A stretch of DNA of 64,000 nt, taken from assembly GCA_002197995.1 (NCBI GenBank), contig NGZR01000001.1, forward strand, positions 15,147,501-15,211,500, in the 5' to 3' direction. Position 1 is the first letter of the stretch. Each line of letters starts with the position of its first letter. This document shows, piece by piece, positions 24,230 through 37,246 of the stretch. The notes under the pieces are model-generated. The model was not told the origin of the DNA and made no database searches. It saw only the letters and a program-made list of their open reading frames with translations. The DNA is from Gaeumannomyces sp. JS-464. Its lineage: Eukaryota > Ascomycota > Sordariomycetes > Magnaporthales > Magnaporthaceae. The position numbers and the translations under genes were made by a program.

Positions 24230-26272
24230 TTATATTACCAGCCCGCCCCACGTATAGTTGTTTGTCTGCTCAGGCGAGTCCCACACCAGGACGGCGCTGG
24301 TGTCCCTCGGCCTCTTGGGCCACGCGTTGGCCAGGCCCTTCCAGACCTTGACGTCCTTCCACGCCGCGCCGCCCTCGCACTTGGCCCCCTGCTTGCCATC
24401 ACCGCCGCTGCCCAGCCGCAGCGCGCCGGCAAAGAAGCTCAGCCCCGTTGCTGTCGGGCCGGCCCGGGTAGATGCGGCTGGTGAGCGCGAAGCGGTCGTT
24501 GACAAAGACCTCGAGCAGTGACCTGTCGTACACGACCGTGAACCTGACGTCCTCGACCGCGCCCGCCGCGCTCCTGTATGGCGCAAAGTGGCCCTCGTGG
24601 TCGTACGCCCGGAACACTCCCGGCAGCGCGGCGCTGCTGTTGGCGCGCCCGACGGCGATGGTCGACCGCGCCGGGTCGAACGCGATGGTGGTGAACTCGG
24701 CGTTGTCGGGGCTCTGCGCAATCACCAGGCCCGCCGCATGCTTGCCGCTGCCGCCGCTTAGCGTCGCCGTCAGGACCCACGAGTCGCCCAGGTCGGCCGC
24801 GACCTTGCGGGGCGGCGCGCCCGCGGCGACGGCGCCGACCTCGAACGCCTCCTCCTTGGCGCCCGCGCGCAGCTTCTCCAGCACGTCGGGCAGCGGGCGG
24901 ATTCCGAGCGTCTGCGCCGTGAACGCGCCGCCATCCTCAGCGACCCACTCATTTCCGTCCAGGACGCCGCCGTCCTGTCCCTGCGGCCGCGCCAGCCCGC
25001 GCGTCTCCTTGACGAACAGCTCCGTGGGCAGCGTGACGGCGCCCGCGTACCCCATGGCCTTTGCGACGGCAAAGTTCCACGCGTCCTCGACGTCCTCGTT
25101 GGCCCACCCCACATGACGCGGCGGTTGCCGTTGCCCTGGCGCGAGTCCAGGAAGGACGCCTGCGCGTACGCCAGCCCCCAGTCGACGGCGCCGCCCGACG
25201 TCGGCGTCAGCTCCGCGGAGCCGTTGGCGCGCGCCGCGAGGCCGCCGCGGTTCCAGAGCGCCCACTGCTCGCGCCTGTGGCGCGTCGTCTGCCCGCCCTC
25301 GGCGCCCATGGTCACGAACCAGGCCGGCTTGCCACCGGAGCTGGGGACGGGCAGGTCGAAGAGGCCGCTGACCTCAAAGTTGTAGCCGTACAAGCCCGTG
25401 ATGTCGGGCGCGCCCAGGCTGGAGTTAGCGGCGGGCTCCCACAGGGCGCCCAGGAAGGTCCAGTTCGTCAGGTTAGAGGCCGGGGCCGAGTACAGCGGTA
25501 TGCGGGGGCCAATGAAGCCAGGGCGGGCCGAGCCGGTGAGTTCGCGGGGCACGTCGCCCGACTTGAGGCCCGAGCCCAGGACCATGTAGTAGTGGGGCTC
25601 GGAGCGCTTCAGGAGCGCGTCGAGCTCGGCGTTGGGGAAGAAGGACGGGTCGCGCCAGCCCGTGACGTTCCACCCCTCGGGCGGCGAGGCCAGCACGGTC
25701 CCGACCTCGGACCATGTCACGCCGCTGTCGCGCGACGTGTACAGGGCCTGGACCTCGGTGCCCTTGATGTAGGGCAGCTTCCAGTTGGTGGGGAGGGCGT
25801 GGATACCCGTCGCGAAGGTGAGCAGGGTGCCGTCGCGCTCGCCCTTGATGTTGACGGGCTGCGTCGTGCCCGTGAACTGCGACAGCCGGCTCGAGGGGTG
25901 GCCGCCCGCGGCGAGCGAGACGGCCGAGTCGTTGGCCCAGTCGCGCATGTCGGTCCAGTGGAAGAGGTCCTTGGAGACGGCGTGTCCCCAAGAGATGTTG
26001 CCCCAGTTGACATGGTTGGGATGGAACTGGTAGTGCAGGTGGTACAGGTCCGTGGCCGGGTCGTAGACGGCGCCGCAGGGGTCGTTCATCCAGCTGTGCG
26101 GCGACGCAAAGTGCGAGCGGGGCCGCCAGCGGTCAAAGAGGCTGCTGTTGCCCGCGCTGCTGCGGAGCCACTCGGTCGTGAGCGGCTGGGGCACCGGCTG
26201 CTGCTGCTGCTGCGCCGCGCCGGATGCGGCGGCGAGCTGGAGAAGCGCGGCGAGGACCGTGGGTGCCTTCAT
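24230..26272 (-). CDS. secreted GH32 beta-fructofuranosidase (invertase/inulinase-type)
   Basis: Extracellular hydrolysis of sucrose or fructans. One exon of about 680 residues. A signal peptide (MKAPTVLAALLQLAAASGA) is followed by a poly-Gln stretch. The GH32 nucleophile motif is HSWMNDPCG (Asp about 64), the transition-state motif is GWRDPSFF (about 203), and the acid/base Glu is in NFEVSGLF (about 300), where the usual EC motif is replaced by EV. Many NxS/T sites are present. The C-terminal beta-sandwich is recognisable from VRFTVVYDRSLLEVFVNDR. Two single-base breaks: one base missing at 25107-25110, after RRVMWG, and one extra base in the C/G run at 24443-24446 shortly after RPDSNG. With both allowed, the frame continues to the stop at 24230. 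A TATATATA element lies about 215 bp upstream of the ATG. Confidence 0.92.
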
Positions 26273-27978
26273 CTCGACGGTGCGTCGTATGTTTGTGTGT
26301 GCGTGTGGGCATGTGTGTTAGAAAGAGACAGAAGAATGCCCCGCGTAGGTTAAGCAGGCAGGAGATATCCTACTTCTGCAACGGAGGGAGAGAGGGACGA
26401 CGGCGGCGGATGGGAGATGAAGGGCGGTGCGCGTCCATGAGGGAGAGGCTCATCGTCAACAAGGTCGCAGCGGCCACGGCGGGTATATATATGTATTAAC
26501 CATGAGTCCAGGTCGCATTCCCGTGCCTCGTGGCCCGCCCTACACCATGGTCGTCATGTCGTAATTTCGCAAGGGACTGGGCAACCAATGCAAGGCTCGA
26601 GTCAGTCTGTAAAGTGACCCTTTTTTTTTCGTGCTTCTTCGGTCCAGCCCCGAGCACCAAGAACGATCAACAAGCACACCGACGTAAACATTTTTGCGGT
26701 GGTTCGCATGCTTTTGCGGGGAACCTGCGGGGATGGCTCCTTGGCCGGCGTAATGCCGGGGCAACTGGCCAAGGTAGGGCCGGGGGCTACGATGCCACCC
26801 TTCTCGGCCCTTTTTTCTTCTTCCCCTGTTGACGTGCGCCGGGGACCCGTATTGGCCGGGTGGGTATTGATGGAAACTCAATTCTTTGTCTTTGACCACT
26901 GACCAGCTGTTTGAATCGAATAGTAGTAACAGTACAGCTCAGCCAGCCGTGGAGCTTGCTCGAAGTGTCTGGTGTCTTCTGGGTGCTTAGCTAGCTCATC
27001 CTGCTTAAACAAATATCCCTCGACGGGTGCGCCGAATAACGTGTAATATCCCCCAATGGACCGAAAACTCTGGGTGTGTGGCTGGGAGGGCCGTTAGCAT
27101 AACGGCGCAGAACCGCGGGCCAGGGACCTTGCGCTGCGACCGGGAGCCCAAGTTCGAGCAGAAAAAGGGGATCCTAGAGGTCCAAATATCCATGAGGTTG
27201 ACAGAGGCCAATTGGGGAAATGCCCTTTTCGCAAGTGGCATGATAAGGGGAGGACAAGGCGCAAGAAGCAGAACAAAGGGTGAAAAGTCAAAAACCATCC
27301 GACTGTGACGTCCCCATGGCGTCGCCGATTCCGACAGTCCAGAAATGGAAACGTTCGAGAACACGAACGACCAAATTCCACCTTTCAAATTAAAAGCAAA
27401 GGTAGTATCTGACGAAGATATGAACACCCCAGGCAGCTTTCCTTTCGAAAAGCCCACCCAGGACGAACTATGCAGTCGAGAATAAGAGGGAGAAAAGCTT
27501 AGCAATACCCCTTAGTCTAACCAACCCGTCTAAGCGTCCTACACATACCCCTACAACCCGGCAGCCCCACACAGATCTTCCATCACCACAAGCAGAAGGA
27601 AAGAAGAAGAATAAGAAACGTAGGCAACGAGATGGTATCCATCATTAGGTGAGCCTGGCAGTCTGCTTCATGAGAGAGCAAGGCGGGAAATAGAAGACAG
27701 TAACAACAACAGCAGCAGCACCAGCGCTAGCACAAACATGTGCGTGTGCGTGTGCTCGTGCCTCTAACGTAAGCCGACGCCCGACACCTCGGTTCTCTTT
27801 TGCACCCAACTAACCGGTGTCCCGAACCGAGAAGCCCTCCCCAAGGCCATTCCAGACCAGGGGATGCATGAATAAAGAAACCCGATGGCCGCTCGCAAAA
27901 AGCCAGCTGCTATCCAGAGTTTCTATATCCAAGCCAAAGAGCAAAACCCTTCGGTCCCGAGAAAAAGAGGTAGCAGCC
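26273..27978. other. intergenic between two minus-strand genes
   Basis: The left part is the GH32 promoter; the right part is downstream of the cyclin gene. No gene seen. Overlapping frames near 27,000-27,500 show no domain or consistent splicing. Confidence 0.55.
26482..26491 (-). promoter_or_regulatory. candidate TATA box of the GH32 gene
   Basis: The minus strand reads ATATATATACCC about 215 bp upstream of the invertase ATG at 26272. It is the only strong TATA-like string in the near promoter. Assignment is by position only. Confidence 0.35.
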
Positions 27979-29811
27979 TCATTCTGCAGGACCGGCGGTA
28001 GGACGAGATCTCTGACCGACAACCTCCCGCGCGTAGAACTCGACCAGCATAGTGGCATAGGCCTCGAGGTCCTCGACGGGGACAGCCAGGCGAAAATCGT
28101 TGAGTAGAAGGAACTGAAGCTCAAGGTGATTCAGCTCAGCAAGTGGAAGACCCCCAACCTGTAGTAGTAAGAAGTATGTTAGCACGGTTGAAAAGAAGGA
28201 AAAACACAATAGTAGCATCCGGAGGGAAAGTAGACACCAGTCACGACGAACCTTGGCATATCTCGAATTGGTGTAGAAAACATCCGAGAAGAACTTGCTC
28301 GCGCAAGTGACGCCGGCGATGATGAGCCGGTGAATGTTGTAGCTGTCCACCACAAAGTAAGTGGCCGTGCTGCTGGCCAACGACCCCGTCGCCATCGCCG
28401 CGTGGTCCTCTTTCGAGGAGGCTGCCGATTTCCCGCTCCCCGAGCCTGCTTCCTCCCTCCTTGCACACTGTCGTTGTAACCATCCCCGTCGTCGCTGCCT
28501 GTCCGCCAGTTCCTCGTCCGTCTCGTCGCCGTCATTCTCTCCTGCACCGCCGCCGTTGTCTGCTTCGTCGTCGTCGCTGCCCATTACCACATCCTCGCCG
28601 TCGTGCTGCTGTCTCTTGCTTTGTTGCTCACGCTGGGATCGACCCTGCTTCTCCTCCTCGCTCTTGGCCACCAGCTCGTTCACCCGTTCTGTCATGCGAT
28701 CAAAGTAGGCCAAAAGACTGAGGAAGACCTCGAACGTAGTGGGGCAGTACTTGTGAATGCGGCTCAGGTAGCTCAGGATGGTGATGGCCGGCACGTTCTT
28801 TCCATGGAACGCCAGGACGCTGTTGGCGTATGGGCTCCCCGCGCTGGCACCGGCGGCCCCGCTCCCACCGCCGCTGCTGCTACTGCTGCTCCCCTCCCCG
28901 CTGCCAGACTCGCTCTGCTGCTGGGCTTGCTGGGCTTGGCGCGCTGGTGTGCAGCGTTGCGGTTCAGTGCGTCGTGCTGCAGGTCGTTTGTAGTGGTGAT
29001 CTTGGTGAGCAGCGCGGCCACCATCTCGATTATGTCGCCAATGGGCATCTCGCTGATGTCATACTTCATCTGGGATAGCGGCGGGTCGTTTAGGAGGCCG
29101 GGCCCGTTGCCCGTCACGAGGTCAGCGCGGGCGAGCGACTGGATGTGGGCCAGGTCGTGGACGCGGATCGTCGTCTGCTGCGTCTGCGCGTCGGCGTGGT
29201 CGGGCCTCGGCGTGGGCGAGTCTGGCACGGCCCATTGTGGGAAGCTGTCGCTCGCGGGGAGGGGATCGAGTTGGCGGCGGAGGGGTGTTCGGGGGTGGGC
29301 GATCCGCCCCGGACAATGGTGGATGCCGATGATGCCACAGCGGTGGAGGAGGAGGAGAAGGGCGTTGCGACACCGTTGGGGTGGTCCGAGGTGTCCATGT
29401 GCGCCGACGGAACGACAGCAGGCGCATCCTGCGGCCGCGCGCCGGTCGAGTTTGAAACGCTCGGCGACGACGAGTCTGGCGGGGTGGGGAAGCGCGAGGC
29501 GCTGTCCTGGTCGTGTACGTGCTTTGTGTCCGCCCAGCCAGCGGCAGGCCTGGGCTGCTCCGTGGTCGGGGTGGCGCGTTGCGGGTGCGGGGTCGTGGTG
29601 GCGCGATGACGTTGATGCGGGCGGCGGGCTGGAGGATGACGGCGGCGGTTGATGGTGGCGGTATGACGAGGAAGGAGCGTCGCGGGGGCGGCTGGAGGAG
29701 CGCAGCGATTGTGGGTGGTGCGATTGTTGTTGTGTGGTGCTGTGACTGGAACACCATGTTATGTCGGAACCGCGAGGGGTCCGACGCAAAATCCCCGATT
29801 ACAGTGGCCAT
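27979..29811 (-). CDS. PHO80: PHO80/PREG-like cyclin (regulatory subunit of a PHO85-type CDK)
   Basis: Cyclin controlling phosphate-starvation signalling through a PHO85-type kinase; the Neurospora counterpart PREG restrains the NUC-1 activator. The conserved cyclin core is plain: KYDISEMPIGDIIEMVAALL with TKITTTNDLQH, SVLAFHGKNVPAITILSYLS, RIHKYCPTTFEVFLSLLAYF, then after an acidic low-complexity insert VVDSYNIHRLIIAGVTCASK with FFSDVFYTNSRYAKV. The last exon (28158-27979) follows a 93-nt intron (28159-28251) and carries LAELNHLELQFLLLNDFRL. The N-terminal half is Ser/Pro/Thr-rich (SRFPTPPDSSSPS) and its frame jumps at about 29255-29265; a second break lies at about 28931-28948. More breaks upstream are likely, so the start (ATG 29811) is uncertain. 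The insert between cyclin helices is about 90 residues. Confidence 0.87.
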
Positions 29812-32800
29812 GGTCCACCACGATTTCGGGCGAGGGAGCGGTCAGGTGGGATGGAGAAGTCGACGTCGCGGACACGAGCGCAGCGCAGACCTGGGCACGA
29901 CGCGGAGAGGATGCTGTCGGGAGATGGCGACGATGGCGAGGATAGATGATAGAAGGGGCTGAGATGAAGAGGAAAAAGTCAGTGATGCACGCCACGGCAA
30001 AAATCAAATGGTAACGGATTCCCAATGCCCGGCACTGCTCAGGGTGGCGGCCAGAACGCCTAATGGGGTGGTTTTGGGCGCTGCAATCTATCCCGTGCCT
30101 TATCGGATGGGCAAAAGCGCATCACGATAAAACCCCGGAGCGGGCAGGAAAAATGCGCGAGGGGGGGCAGCCTGGTGGTTGCGGCGACCGAGTGGGACAC
30201 CAGGCGGGGAGTGGGCGAGGGGAGGGGAACTGCACCATCCACAGCAACAGCCAACTGACTGCTGGTCGCTAATGATAAAAGCAATCAAATACCAAGCAAC
30301 GACCCGAAAAATCGAAATAGACGAGAAAACGAGGCCGACGCAAGCACCCGAAATGTGAACCGTAGGGACCGACCGATCAATAAACACGCGCGCGGACGGC
30401 AGCAGCAATGACGAAGAGGATGGAAAAGGGAGTGAGAAAAAAAAAACGAAAAAGAAAAGGGACAGTAAGCCAAGAGCTGGGAGAGATAGCTCAGGTATGT
30501 ACGCCGCAGATCAACGCCTGTCGGGCCATCGAAGGGCTGCAAGGACTTCATGCATTCACCAGGGGGAGGAAGAAAAAAGAATAGAGGGTGAGGAAGGGGG
30601 CGAAGCGACATGGGAGGGCCCGGCAGGCCGTGCCCAAAACGCCCACGGATGGCTTGGTCGGTAGCGGGGTGGGGGAGGGGGGCTGAGATGGGAGGAGAGA
30701 GGCGCGCGTAGAAGTAAACGTGCATCATCCTCCCTTCCCAATAGTAAGTACAGTAGCAACGAGATCAACCCAAGGGCTGCAGCACTGACTCTGGCCATGT
30801 CATGTCACTCAACGCCAGCCAGCTGGACGACGCCCGCTACCGACTTTGACCGGATGCACCGCCGCAAGAGGCACATGCCGCGCACAGGTAACAGCAGGCG
30901 GCAACTAGCATACCTTGGCCCGCCTGGATTGGCAGGGAACCGGGCGCCAACGAAGCGGAGCGGAGCAGCTCCAGGCAGGCGGGCGGCATGAAGACGGAGG
31001 TGGTTTAACAAGTGGCAGACGGGCCCGCCGACGCCCTTCTCATGCAACGGACTTTCTTTTGATGTTTCGTTGATCCAGACCGCGATGCCTTGCTCGGGCC
31101 CAGGGTTCTACCCATCCGGGCCTTATCGCCGGCCCCGGCCTCTTCGACGGGCTCACATGCCCAGGGGCCTGATGTGGATGGCGGGGCGGGAGAAGATGGA
31201 AAGGACTGAGAAGACGGAGATGAGGAGGGGCTTCTGGTCGGTGGCAGTGGAGGACGAGAAGGAACCAGACGGAAGCTCGCGTCCGTGAATCGGCGGGGTG
31301 CAGCCCGTGATGCAGTCGAGCGACCATGGCTCTTCGTCTCGGATCGTCGACGCCATGTGCTTCCCTTCGTCTCGTCTCTCGAGCACTTCCCGCATGCAGG
31401 CCCAACTCCACGGCGGCACGCCAGGCGACGTCACAGAGGCGCTTTGACTCGGCCCCATGCGGTGGCGAAGCGCCGGTGTGAAGAATAAAAAAAATAAAAA
31501 TAAAAAAGGGGGTGAGCACACAGGGCCAGAGCTGCACTCGCTACTGGCAGGTGTTCCATGCAGCAAACTTGCAGTTGGAAGCATGTACGCATGGGCATTA
31601 ATATTGTATGCGCAGGCGAAACATGTTATCGGAGGGGGATGATACGGAGGGGTGGGAAAACTTGAGATGTCGCAGAGATTATAGGCAGTCGACATACCGG
31701 AGGAGGCGCAGCGTCTTGGATGTCCGAGGTTACACGATGGCGCATATCATCGGTACATGCGTGGGTTCCTGCTGCCGAGCTCGTCGATCGGGGCTGCTGG
31801 TAGGCGACACTATTCCTCCATCCGAGTTATCTTGGGTTGCGTCGACTCGGACTGTTGAAGTACTGGGCCGCGACCGTCTGGTTGGCAACGTGTCTGATTC
31901 GTCGCGTGGCTCGAAGGGATATCGGGCATGCGCCGAATGTCCAATTTCCAGACGAACAAGAATAAAGATACTCCAACTAGCTGCCCAAAAGGAATACGAC
32001 CAGAGAAATGGAGGTGAACAATTAGAAGAGAGAAAAAGGCCCAAAGATAGGATAGGCGGTAGCGAGAGCTGTCTCTATTCTTGGAAGGACCAAGCGGGGG
32101 CGACGTCGGGACACTGTTTCTCATTCGACCGGTCGCGCGTGGTGGTGACGGTGCACGTAGGTTGGGCTATCTGGCCAGACTGCGAAAAACCCGGCAGAAA
32201 ATGCGGATAGGGGCAAACCGATGGCGAAAAATCAGCGAGGGGATCTGGTTTCCTTGATCGGTGGCAAGTCACCAGGGAAATGGGAAGGTGGAGGGAGGGT
32301 GGGAAAGAGGACGAAAGAAATGAGGAAAAGGAAGCCCGTCCGAAAGCGAGCGATTATGACATAACACCCAAAACACCCGCCGCCGGTGACGCCTTTCTGG
32401 AAAAGATAACGAACAGACAGACACATGTGTAGGGGGTAGGTATGCAGTGCTTTGTCCCATCCCATGGGACAGCCAGGGACACGGCAGCCACCAGCAATTA
32501 CCTGCCTACGCCGACCTGCCTACCGTCCGTTTGTCTGCCCATGCCCGCAGAAGGAGGGCGGTCTGAGGGCAGGAACGGACAGGCTATCCTATTGCGACCA
32601 ATCGCATGCCTTGCTACTCGTGCTTACTATTAGGTACTCGGTTATAGTCCCTCTTCCTATCGCCCAGATAGCATGAGATGGGGATAATAGCCGCCGGTTT
32701 TATTGGGACACGGGGCTACCTAGGTGTCGGTACGGTATATCCCCTTGCCAATGATTCATGCCACGGACGACAAGGGACGTCAAGAGTCGGACGGCGGTGA

Positions 32801-35289
32801 CACGAGGCGGACAGGTCGAGCGCCTACCAAATATTTGGGGCTGTTTTTCTCCTCCAGTTTTTGGGGCGGCAGGCCGGCACCGGACCTTGCCGGAGAACAA
32901 GGCGGCGACATGGAGCGCGATCTCACTTGGAATCAAACCATCGGACGGGATGACCGGGGTGTAGCGCGGCAAAAGGATTCGCCATCGGCCACTCCAGGCT
33001 CCGGGCAGCACGCATCATGATGTGCGGGAGGCTGAAAAGGACACTGTAAAGATTGTAACTGGGGGCAAGCGCAGGCAATAACCCACATCTCGAAGGCAAT
33101 AAAAAAAAAAAAAAAAAAAAAAAAATAAACCGCCTGTGTAAAATCTCATCTCGTGGCTGTGGGCCCTCTCCCCATAGGCTGGACCTGGGGTGCGTGGTAG
33201 GAACCAACCTAAACTCCAAGCCCGCGCCCTGGGCAACCTATGAGAGCCCGCCCGCCCCATCTCCCGACATCTGCGAGCACGCAGGCGACAACGGCACGTG
33301 TGTTGCCCAACGTGGATGTTCAAGAGCAGACGTCCCTAATATGATCGATCCGTTGGAACTTCAAGAAATGCTTGTTGGGAGCTCGAGCCAGCCCGGGGCA
33401 GCACCGCCCGCCACCTTACTTACCTGCCCACGACCGAACCATTTGCCTGCCTGCGCCGCCGAGGGAGCCAGCGCTGCGGCGGGGTCTCTTTTTCGCATTT
33501 GGAAATACCGGGTTGTGGTGCGGATCCGCGCCACCGGCCGGCCAGACCGCTTGGCTCTGTCCACCGCTCCGCTAAATCGAGGATTGCCCCTGGCGCGCAG
33601 CAGGAGCCAGTTCTTATTTTCCACCCCCGACAAGGACAAGCCTCCAACTCGATCCCACACCGCACATCCCGTTCTTTTGGGGCGGCGGCAGGGCGGGGGG
33701 GCGGGGAGGTTGCGGTATGTTTGCACGGCGATGGTCCAGAAAAGATGTGAAATGCGATGCCCTCGATGCGATCTGTCGACCAAAAAAGGTGGGTAAAAGA
33801 ACCACACACACAAGCATGCGTCACAGGGGACTGGCAAAAAAAAAAATAGGGGGATGACGAGTTGTCCTTTTTCCAGAAGGGAAAACCAGCCAATCCTAAT
33901 GCTTACCCTGCGCACATGTCTCGCACCCTGCCCGGTTATTCCCTCACCCAGATCAGACAAGTTCTTTTGCGGGGACGTTCCATGATCCATTCCATCACCA
34001 TTTCCTAGGTCAAACCCCCTGCGTGCTAGCTCACGGCGCGGCTACTGAAAGAGCGCCACGGATCACTCCGAGGCTAGGTTTGCCACTTTGAAGGGAAACA
34101 AACGGCCAAGCCGTTGTGGGAGCAAGAAGCAGGTCACGACGAGTCTCTATAATGTCGGATCTCTTGAGAGACATACACACAAACACCTGCTGGTCTCTCC
34201 TCGTAATCACGCCCCGTGAGAACTCGGGCGAGACACTACACTCAGACCACGTAGATGGGGGCGCGAACGTCAAGGAGCGCCGCGCTTGTGAAATTTTAAG
34301 GGTCTTCCCGTGCTCCTACCCTCCCAGGGCCCATCCCAAACAGGGCTTAAAACCGGGTGGTGGTGACCATCGATGTGTTGTGGCGATGCAACGACGCCCC
34401 CTTTTTTTTTCTCCAACGGCAACACGAGGAAGAAAGACCAGATGGAAAATGGGGGCGCGTGTCGCACTTTCCTCCCAGGGAACAAACGCCACGCGGCTCT
34501 GGGACACGCAGCTGACTTGACTTTTTAGCCTCGGGCTTTTTTTCATTTTTTTTTTCAAAAGGGTAGGGTGATCCCTCAACCTTGCCTCTCCTACCACTTG
34601 CGTCATGCTAGTACCGAATGGGTTGACCGCCTCGTCCCGCTCCCAGCTAGCCCGACCGTGAGGGTGGGACCCCTCGGCTGCGCTGTTTCCCCTCGCGCTG
34701 GCTGGCCCAACTTGCGTCTTTCGCTGGCACCCCTCCATGACGAATGCACTGCCATCCCTGTAACCCCTTCACGCGGGGAGGCGGGCAGGCGCAAGGCTGT
34801 GCGCCGAGCCCGACGCGCGAATTCTGCGTCCAAGACCCAACGCTGGGGGTGGGTATATCACGACAGCTGCGCCGTCTCTGCTGTGCATGGGGGAGACCCT
34901 GGTATTGATGCGGTAGAAAGAAGTGCCTGTCTCCGCAAACTCTTCTCTATGGAGCCGTGCTAGAGCGCGAGAGAAGTTCATCATCTCGAAAAGTCATAAT
35001 GGTACAGCGGTGCGGCTTGTCGCTGGCCTGTTGTCTCTGTTCATCGCCGTACACCTCGCCCCAAGGTTGTTCCGCCGGAGCAGCCAGATCCCCCCAAGTC
35101 TTGTGATCAGGGTCAACCGTTGCGGCCCAACATCACGTCTAAAGCGTCATCTGGACCAAGGGCCATGCCATCAGACCTTTGGAGCGACGGTCCGATCGAC
35201 GACAACCTTCGTTGAGCCCGTTGACGGCCCGCCTGCCACACCCACAGAGCTCTCCCAGGAACCGCTTCCCCTTGCTTGCGAACACCACT
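29812..35289. other. 5.5-kb gene-free interval
   Basis: No gene that I can support between the cyclin start and the PRE3 stop. The left part should be the cyclin promoter and leader. It contains an A run at 33101-33125, several pyrimidine- or purine-biased patches and a TACCTAGGTG motif near 32720. Frames of up to about 200 codons exist (for example 31608-32210) but overlap frames on other strands and show no domain. I see no tRNA or 5S rRNA. Confidence 0.45.
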
Positions 35290-36398
35290 TTATTGGTGAT
35301 TCACCTTGTAGTCCTCGTCGGGCAAGTAGAGGTGCCGATCGGCGCCCTTCGCCGTCAGGACGACCATGCGGATAACACCGCCCGAGCTGCCGTCCCACTT
35401 GATAGCCTCGCCTAGGGCACCCTTGACGAACGCCACCGCGTCCTTCTCCTCCATGCCCTCGCGCCAGTTTGCGTCGCAGTATCCATAGATGTACGTCGAT
35501 CCGGAGCCGCCGATCGCGTATGCCTGCTTGTGCAGCGACCCGCCGAGCGGGATCGAGTAGACCTGGCCGCCGTGCCTCTCATCCCAGCCGCAATGATGAG
35601 TCCGGCCCTGTTGTTCGGGACGGTATGTTGTCAGCCGCTGCGGGGCATCATGCAATCCCGAAGCGAAACAGAGACAATGGAGGGGACGGAGAGTGGCTAC
35701 TTACGACAAGCGGTCCTTGTTTGCGTAGCACATCTCCTGGAAGATGGCGGCGGCTGTCTGGGTCGTGGGTGGCTTGCCGTTCATCATGTGGAAGAGGCCG
35801 AGCTGGTACTGGACGATGTCGGCGACCGCCTGTGTGTCCGCCGCGGATCCGGACCGACAGCACCAGATGGTGTCGTGGACTCTGGTAAGCTTATCCGTCA
35901 CTCGGTTCGCAATGTAGGCGCCCGTCGTCGTCCGCGAGTCGGCTCCTGTATTGCGGGGGAAGCATTTCGGGGTCAGCAGTTTGCCCAGAATGAGGGCGGG
36001 GGTGCGCAAGCAAAGAGTGAGCGACCATGATCACAAAGGCCTAAAAGCAGACGTACCTAGGATGACGCCGTCCTTAAGGTAACTGCCATACTGCCAAGAT
36101 GTTAGAAGTCAAGCGCCAGGGCGGCAGCGCAGTGCGGGACGCATGAGGCGGGACCGGCTTACATCGAAGTACCGAGGCTGCGAGGGCCTGTTAGCATTCA
36201 TTGGAAAGGGAGCACTGCGATTCGTCTCTGGTCGGAGGATGAGAGTGCACTCACTTGACCTCGCCCTTCTTTAGGCGGTCCATATCGAGATGGATGCCAT
36301 CTGTGTGCTCCATCAGCGGAGGTGTCCCCAGTTGACGTCGGAGCTGCCCAGCGAGGGAACCCACCTTCATTCAGCATTCCCGAGTTGCCAAACTCCAT
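35290..36398 (-). CDS. PRE3: 20S proteasome beta-1 subunit (caspase-like), PRE3
   Basis: Catalytic N-terminal threonine hydrolase subunit of the 20S core, cleaving after acidic residues. Six exons: 36398-36365, 36300-36255, 36177-36163, 36090-36057, 35945-35705, 35607-35290; about 229 residues. The propeptide ([22 protein letters not shown]) precedes the catalytic [26 protein letters not shown] and [19 protein letters not shown] are diagnostic of beta-1, as is the [13 protein letters not shown] segment. Exon 3 is a 15-nt microexon that carries the catalytic Thr codon. Two bases are missing: one at about 36075-36077 (exon 4, between MAVT and KDGVIL) and one in a G run at about 35588-35591 (exon 6, before GWDERHGG). 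The gene is essential in yeast and normally single-copy, so these are almost certainly errors in the sequence. Confidence 0.95.
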
Positions 36399-37246
36399 CG
36401 TGATAGTCGCAGTGCGGGCGCGTGAGTCTTTCGGTCGGGGGCAAGGAAGCTGTCGGTGTTTCGTTGCAATCGCGGAGGATGCGGCTGCGGGTGGAGGGCA
36501 ATTGGAAGGCTACGGCATGGAGGCAGACCGCAGCTCCAGACGGGGCGTGAGCTCCAGCGGAGCTGAGCTCAGGCAACCTAGAACGCGTTGGCAGCTGACC
36601 GCCTGGCAGAATCGGCAGAGGGGGAAATGTGGTCCCGTGCCCCACACGTGCGGGGCATCAAGACAGAAATTCCCGCCGTCCTGGACGTCATGGATGGAAC
36701 TAAGAAGGGACACGAAAAACGATCACTCGCTTCCAAAATGTCTACTAGGGCTGCAATACAGCCAAAGGAGGACCGACAGGAAGGACTGTCGAGATGGGTG
36801 ACCTTTCCCGAACCTTTTTAGCAAGGCATCGTAATTGGACTTGCAGCTGTTATGTCCGCCGGGCAAGGTCAACATGAACACTTTGGTTTGGCTTAAGTTG
36901 GGCCTGGAGAGGAGGCCACAGATGCTGACAGGCAGAACGACGTGGCCTTGATCACCGGCACCAAAGACAGAAACGAACGAGTTCCTCGAGACCCCCACCC
37001 CTTTGGTCGGTGCCGGTAGCACCGGGGCGACCTGGGCGGGGTGCGCCAAATATATACATACACACGCAGTCTACCCGGGCCGAGAGGAATAACGTCAGGC
37101 TGTGCCTGTGTAATATTCATCAAATAGTACACATTATGATCTAAATGGGGGTACTGTCACAACTCGAATGTTCATCTTTAGCATCCCATCCATCCTCCGC
37201 GACAACGAAGAAGAAGAAGAGAAAAAAAAGATCTCGCCTCCTCGCT
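36399..37246. other. intergenic: PRE3 promoter and chitinase 3' region
   Basis: Both neighbours read leftward. No gene seen; frames here are short and overlap on both strands. Confidence 0.6.

Noticed and set aside
25061..26353. 430-codon plus-strand Arg/Gly-rich frame
   Set aside because: Antisense shadow of the GH32 gene.
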